Shown here one piece after another: positions 62,720 through 64,000 of a stretch of 64,000 nt of DNA. The notes beneath the pieces were generated by a model, which did not search any database, was not told where the DNA came from, and saw nothing but the letters and a program-made list of their open reading frames with translations. Source of the stretch: Mucilaginibacter sp. (lineage in GTDB: Bacteria; Bacteroidota; Bacteroidia; Sphingobacteriales; Sphingobacteriaceae); NCBI RefSeq assembly GCF_025362475.1, contig NZ_JANYGH010000058.1, positions 62,001-126,000 of the forward strand, given 5' to 3'. The position numbers and the translations under genes are program-made. Each line of letters opens with the position of its first letter. Position 1 is the stretch's first letter.

Positions 62720-64000
62720 TTAATAACCCCAGCCAAGCGGTGCATCTGCAGGTTTAATACCCCAGGCTTTGTTAGGTTTTGATCCCATTACAAATTCAAG
62801 TTTGCCTCCGTTTACTATATCATTTTGGGTAATATAGGTTTTGGTATAGGTTTTACCGTTCAGTTTTAATGATTGAATATAGCCGTTTTGTTTACCTGCG
62901 TTTTTCACATCAACGGTAAAAAATTTGCCACCTGCCACACTGATCTGTGCGTGTTTTAAAACCGGCGAACCAATGGCATAAACACCATTTGCAGGGTTAA
63001 CCGGGTAAAAGCCCATCGCACTAAAAATATACCATGATGACATCTGCCCGCAATCTTCATTGCCAGAGTAGCCCGATGATGAATTATTATACAATTCGTT
63101 TAAAACTTTAGCTACATACATTTGAGTTTTCCAGGGTTGGCCTGCATAATCATATAAATAGGCTACGTGATGGCTTGGCTCGTTACCATGGGCATACTGG
63201 CCTATAAAGCCAGATGCATTACCATTAACTTCACCGGGTTTATCTTTGGTGGAGAAAAACTGATCAAGCTTTTGGGCAAAAGCACTGTTACCGCCAACAA
63301 GATTTATAAGGCCGGATACGTTTTGAGGCACATACCAAAAATATTGCCATGCATTCCCTTCGGTATAGGGGCTGCCGCCGTTACCGCCATAGGCCAACGG
63401 ATCAAAAGGTTCCATCCAGTTACCATCCTTCTTTTTGGCCTGGAAAAAGCCGGTTTTGGTATTGTACAAATTCCTGTAAAATTCAGATCGTTTCATGAAG
63501 TGCTCATAATCCTCCGTTTTATTCAGCTTTTTGGCTAATTGAGCTACACACCAGTCATCATAGGCCATTTCCAGCGTTACCGATACTGATTGTGATTCCA
63601 CATCTTCGGGAATATATTGGTATTTCTCCAGTGATGTAAAGGGTGATCCGGGATGGTCTGTTACCGAAGAACCTTTGATAGCTTCATAAGCTTTTTCATA
63701 GTTGAAGCCTTTTATATTCTTTAAAGCGGCATCAACAATAACCGGGATAGCATGATTACCAATCATGCAATAGTTTTCATCGCCCCATAATTGCCATATA
63801 GGCAGGTAACCATAGGTATCATACTGGCGCATCATACTATTGATAAAGCCGGCCGTTTTCTCTGGCTGGATCAAAGTATAAAGTGGGTGTGCCGCCCGGT
63901 AAGTATCCCATAACGAAAAAGTAGAGTAATGGGTTTTGTCGGGCGCGTTGGCAATGGTAAGATCGGTAGCCTGGTAATCGCCATTTACATCGGCCATATT
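62720..64000 (-). CDS. GH92 family alpha-mannosidase, C-terminal part (5' end beyond window)
   Basis: The frame is open to the window edge, so at least 427 C-terminal residues are present; full GH92 enzymes have about 750 residues. The catalytic domain shows HYSTFSLWDTYRAAHPLYTL, PIWQLWGDENYCMIGNHAIP, AYGGNGGSPYTEGNAWQYFW, and the acid/base and Ca-site motif GNEPSHHVAYLYDYAGQPWK, then SGNEDCGQMSSWYIFSAMGF. GH92 enzymes remove alpha-mannose with Ca2+ by an inverting mechanism. The C-terminal beta domain is complete. Export is expected but the N-terminus is not in view. Confidence 0.95.
   Translation of the reverse strand, partial: NMADVNGDYQATDLTIANAPDKTHYSTFSLWDTYRAAHPLYTLIQPEKTAGFINSMMRQYDTYGYLPIWQLWGDENYCMIGNHAIPVIVDAALKNIKGFNYEKAYEAIKGSSVTDHPGSPFTSLEKYQYIPEDVESQSVSVTLEMAYDDWCVAQLAKKLNKTEDYEHFMKRSEFYRNLYNTKTGFFQAKKKDGNWMEPFDPLAYGGNGGSPYTEGNAWQYFWYVPQNVSGLINLVGGNSAFAQKLDQFFSTKDKPGEVNGNASGFIGQYAHGNEPSHHVAYLYDYAGQPWKTQMYVAKVLNELYNNSSSGYSGNEDCGQMSSWYIFSAMGFYPVNPANGVYAIGSPVLKHAQISVAGGKFFTVDVKNAGKQNGYIQSLKLNGKTYTKTYITQNDIVNGGKLEFVMGSKPNKAWGIKPADAPLGWGY

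Noticed and set aside
1..64000. Defence or phage island
   Set aside because: No restriction, toxin-antitoxin, CRISPR, retron, integrase or phage structural gene was found; all accessory content is metabolic or surface-related.

Overview
The window looks like chromosomal DNA from a Bacteroidota member, most likely family Sphingobacteriaceae and close to Mucilaginibacter or Pedobacter. The evidence is two SusC/SusD pairs, a FecR/ECF-sigma pair, GH89, GH28, GH30 and GH92 hydrolases, promoters of the TAnnTTTG type, start sites without clear Shine-Dalgarno sequences, and REP-like intergenic hairpins. The genus is inferred from gene content and was not tested. No rRNA, tRNA, CRISPR array, phage, transposase or recognisable defence system was seen.

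Region 1 (1-8.2 kb), visibly more A/T-rich, is the end of a cell-surface polysaccharide cluster: the C-terminal part of a GMC oxidoreductase, a family 2 glycosyltransferase, a methyltransferase, a WcaI-like glycosyltransferase, a single-domain response regulator and a heptose-1-P adenylyltransferase (RfaE2 type). It is decaying. It holds what looks like a deleted, frameshifted gmd remnant (4947-5098), and an MGT-type glycosyltransferase broken by one in-frame TGA exactly where a Trp is expected (7343-7345).

Region 2 (8.3-18.5 kb) holds an SGNH hydrolase, a PAS-PAS-PAS-GAF histidine kinase, an AraC regulator next to an SDR oxidoreductase, a large membrane protein with a C-terminal patatin domain, and a luciferase-like flavin monooxygenase. 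A perfect 20-bp direct repeat with 22-bp period lies just upstream of the SDR promoter and is a strong candidate AraC operator.

Region 3 (18.5-30.7 kb, minus strand) is a glycan-utilisation locus: ECF sigma, FecR, STN-containing SusC, SusD, GH28-like protein, GH89 alpha-N-acetylglucosaminidase, and a DUF5009 membrane acyltransferase. The last two resemble the consecutive lysosomal heparan-sulfate enzymes NAGLU and HGSNAT. The sigma gene and susC share an almost identical upstream box of about 41 bp, probably the promoter of the locus sigma factor.

Region 4 (31-35 kb) holds an outer-membrane barrel protein with a kinase-like periplasmic domain and an unrecognised two-domain protein.

Region 5 (35.4-49.9 kb, plus strand) is an unusual unit: SusC/SusD followed by a Tat-exported FAD amine oxidase, a class III aminotransferase, a semialdehyde dehydrogenase, an NhaC antiporter, a GNAT acetyltransferase, a second class III aminotransferase and an amidohydrolase. 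It reads as a SusCD-fed pathway for a nitrogen compound (amine or omega-amino acid) instead of a glycan. This is the best candidate here for an undescribed system. Its long gaps each carry a different hairpin repeat.

Region 6 (49.9-54.8 kb) is a glycerol regulon: DeoR/GlpR-type repressor divergent from glpD-glpK-glpF. The GlpF second NPA box reads NPC. Region 7 (54.9-64 kb) has a GH30 hydrolase, a 451-bp repeat element with 13-bp terminal inverted repeats, a MacB/FtsX-type permease, a LiaF-like protein, an M28 peptidase, a small unknown protein and the C-terminal part of a GH92 mannosidase running off the window.
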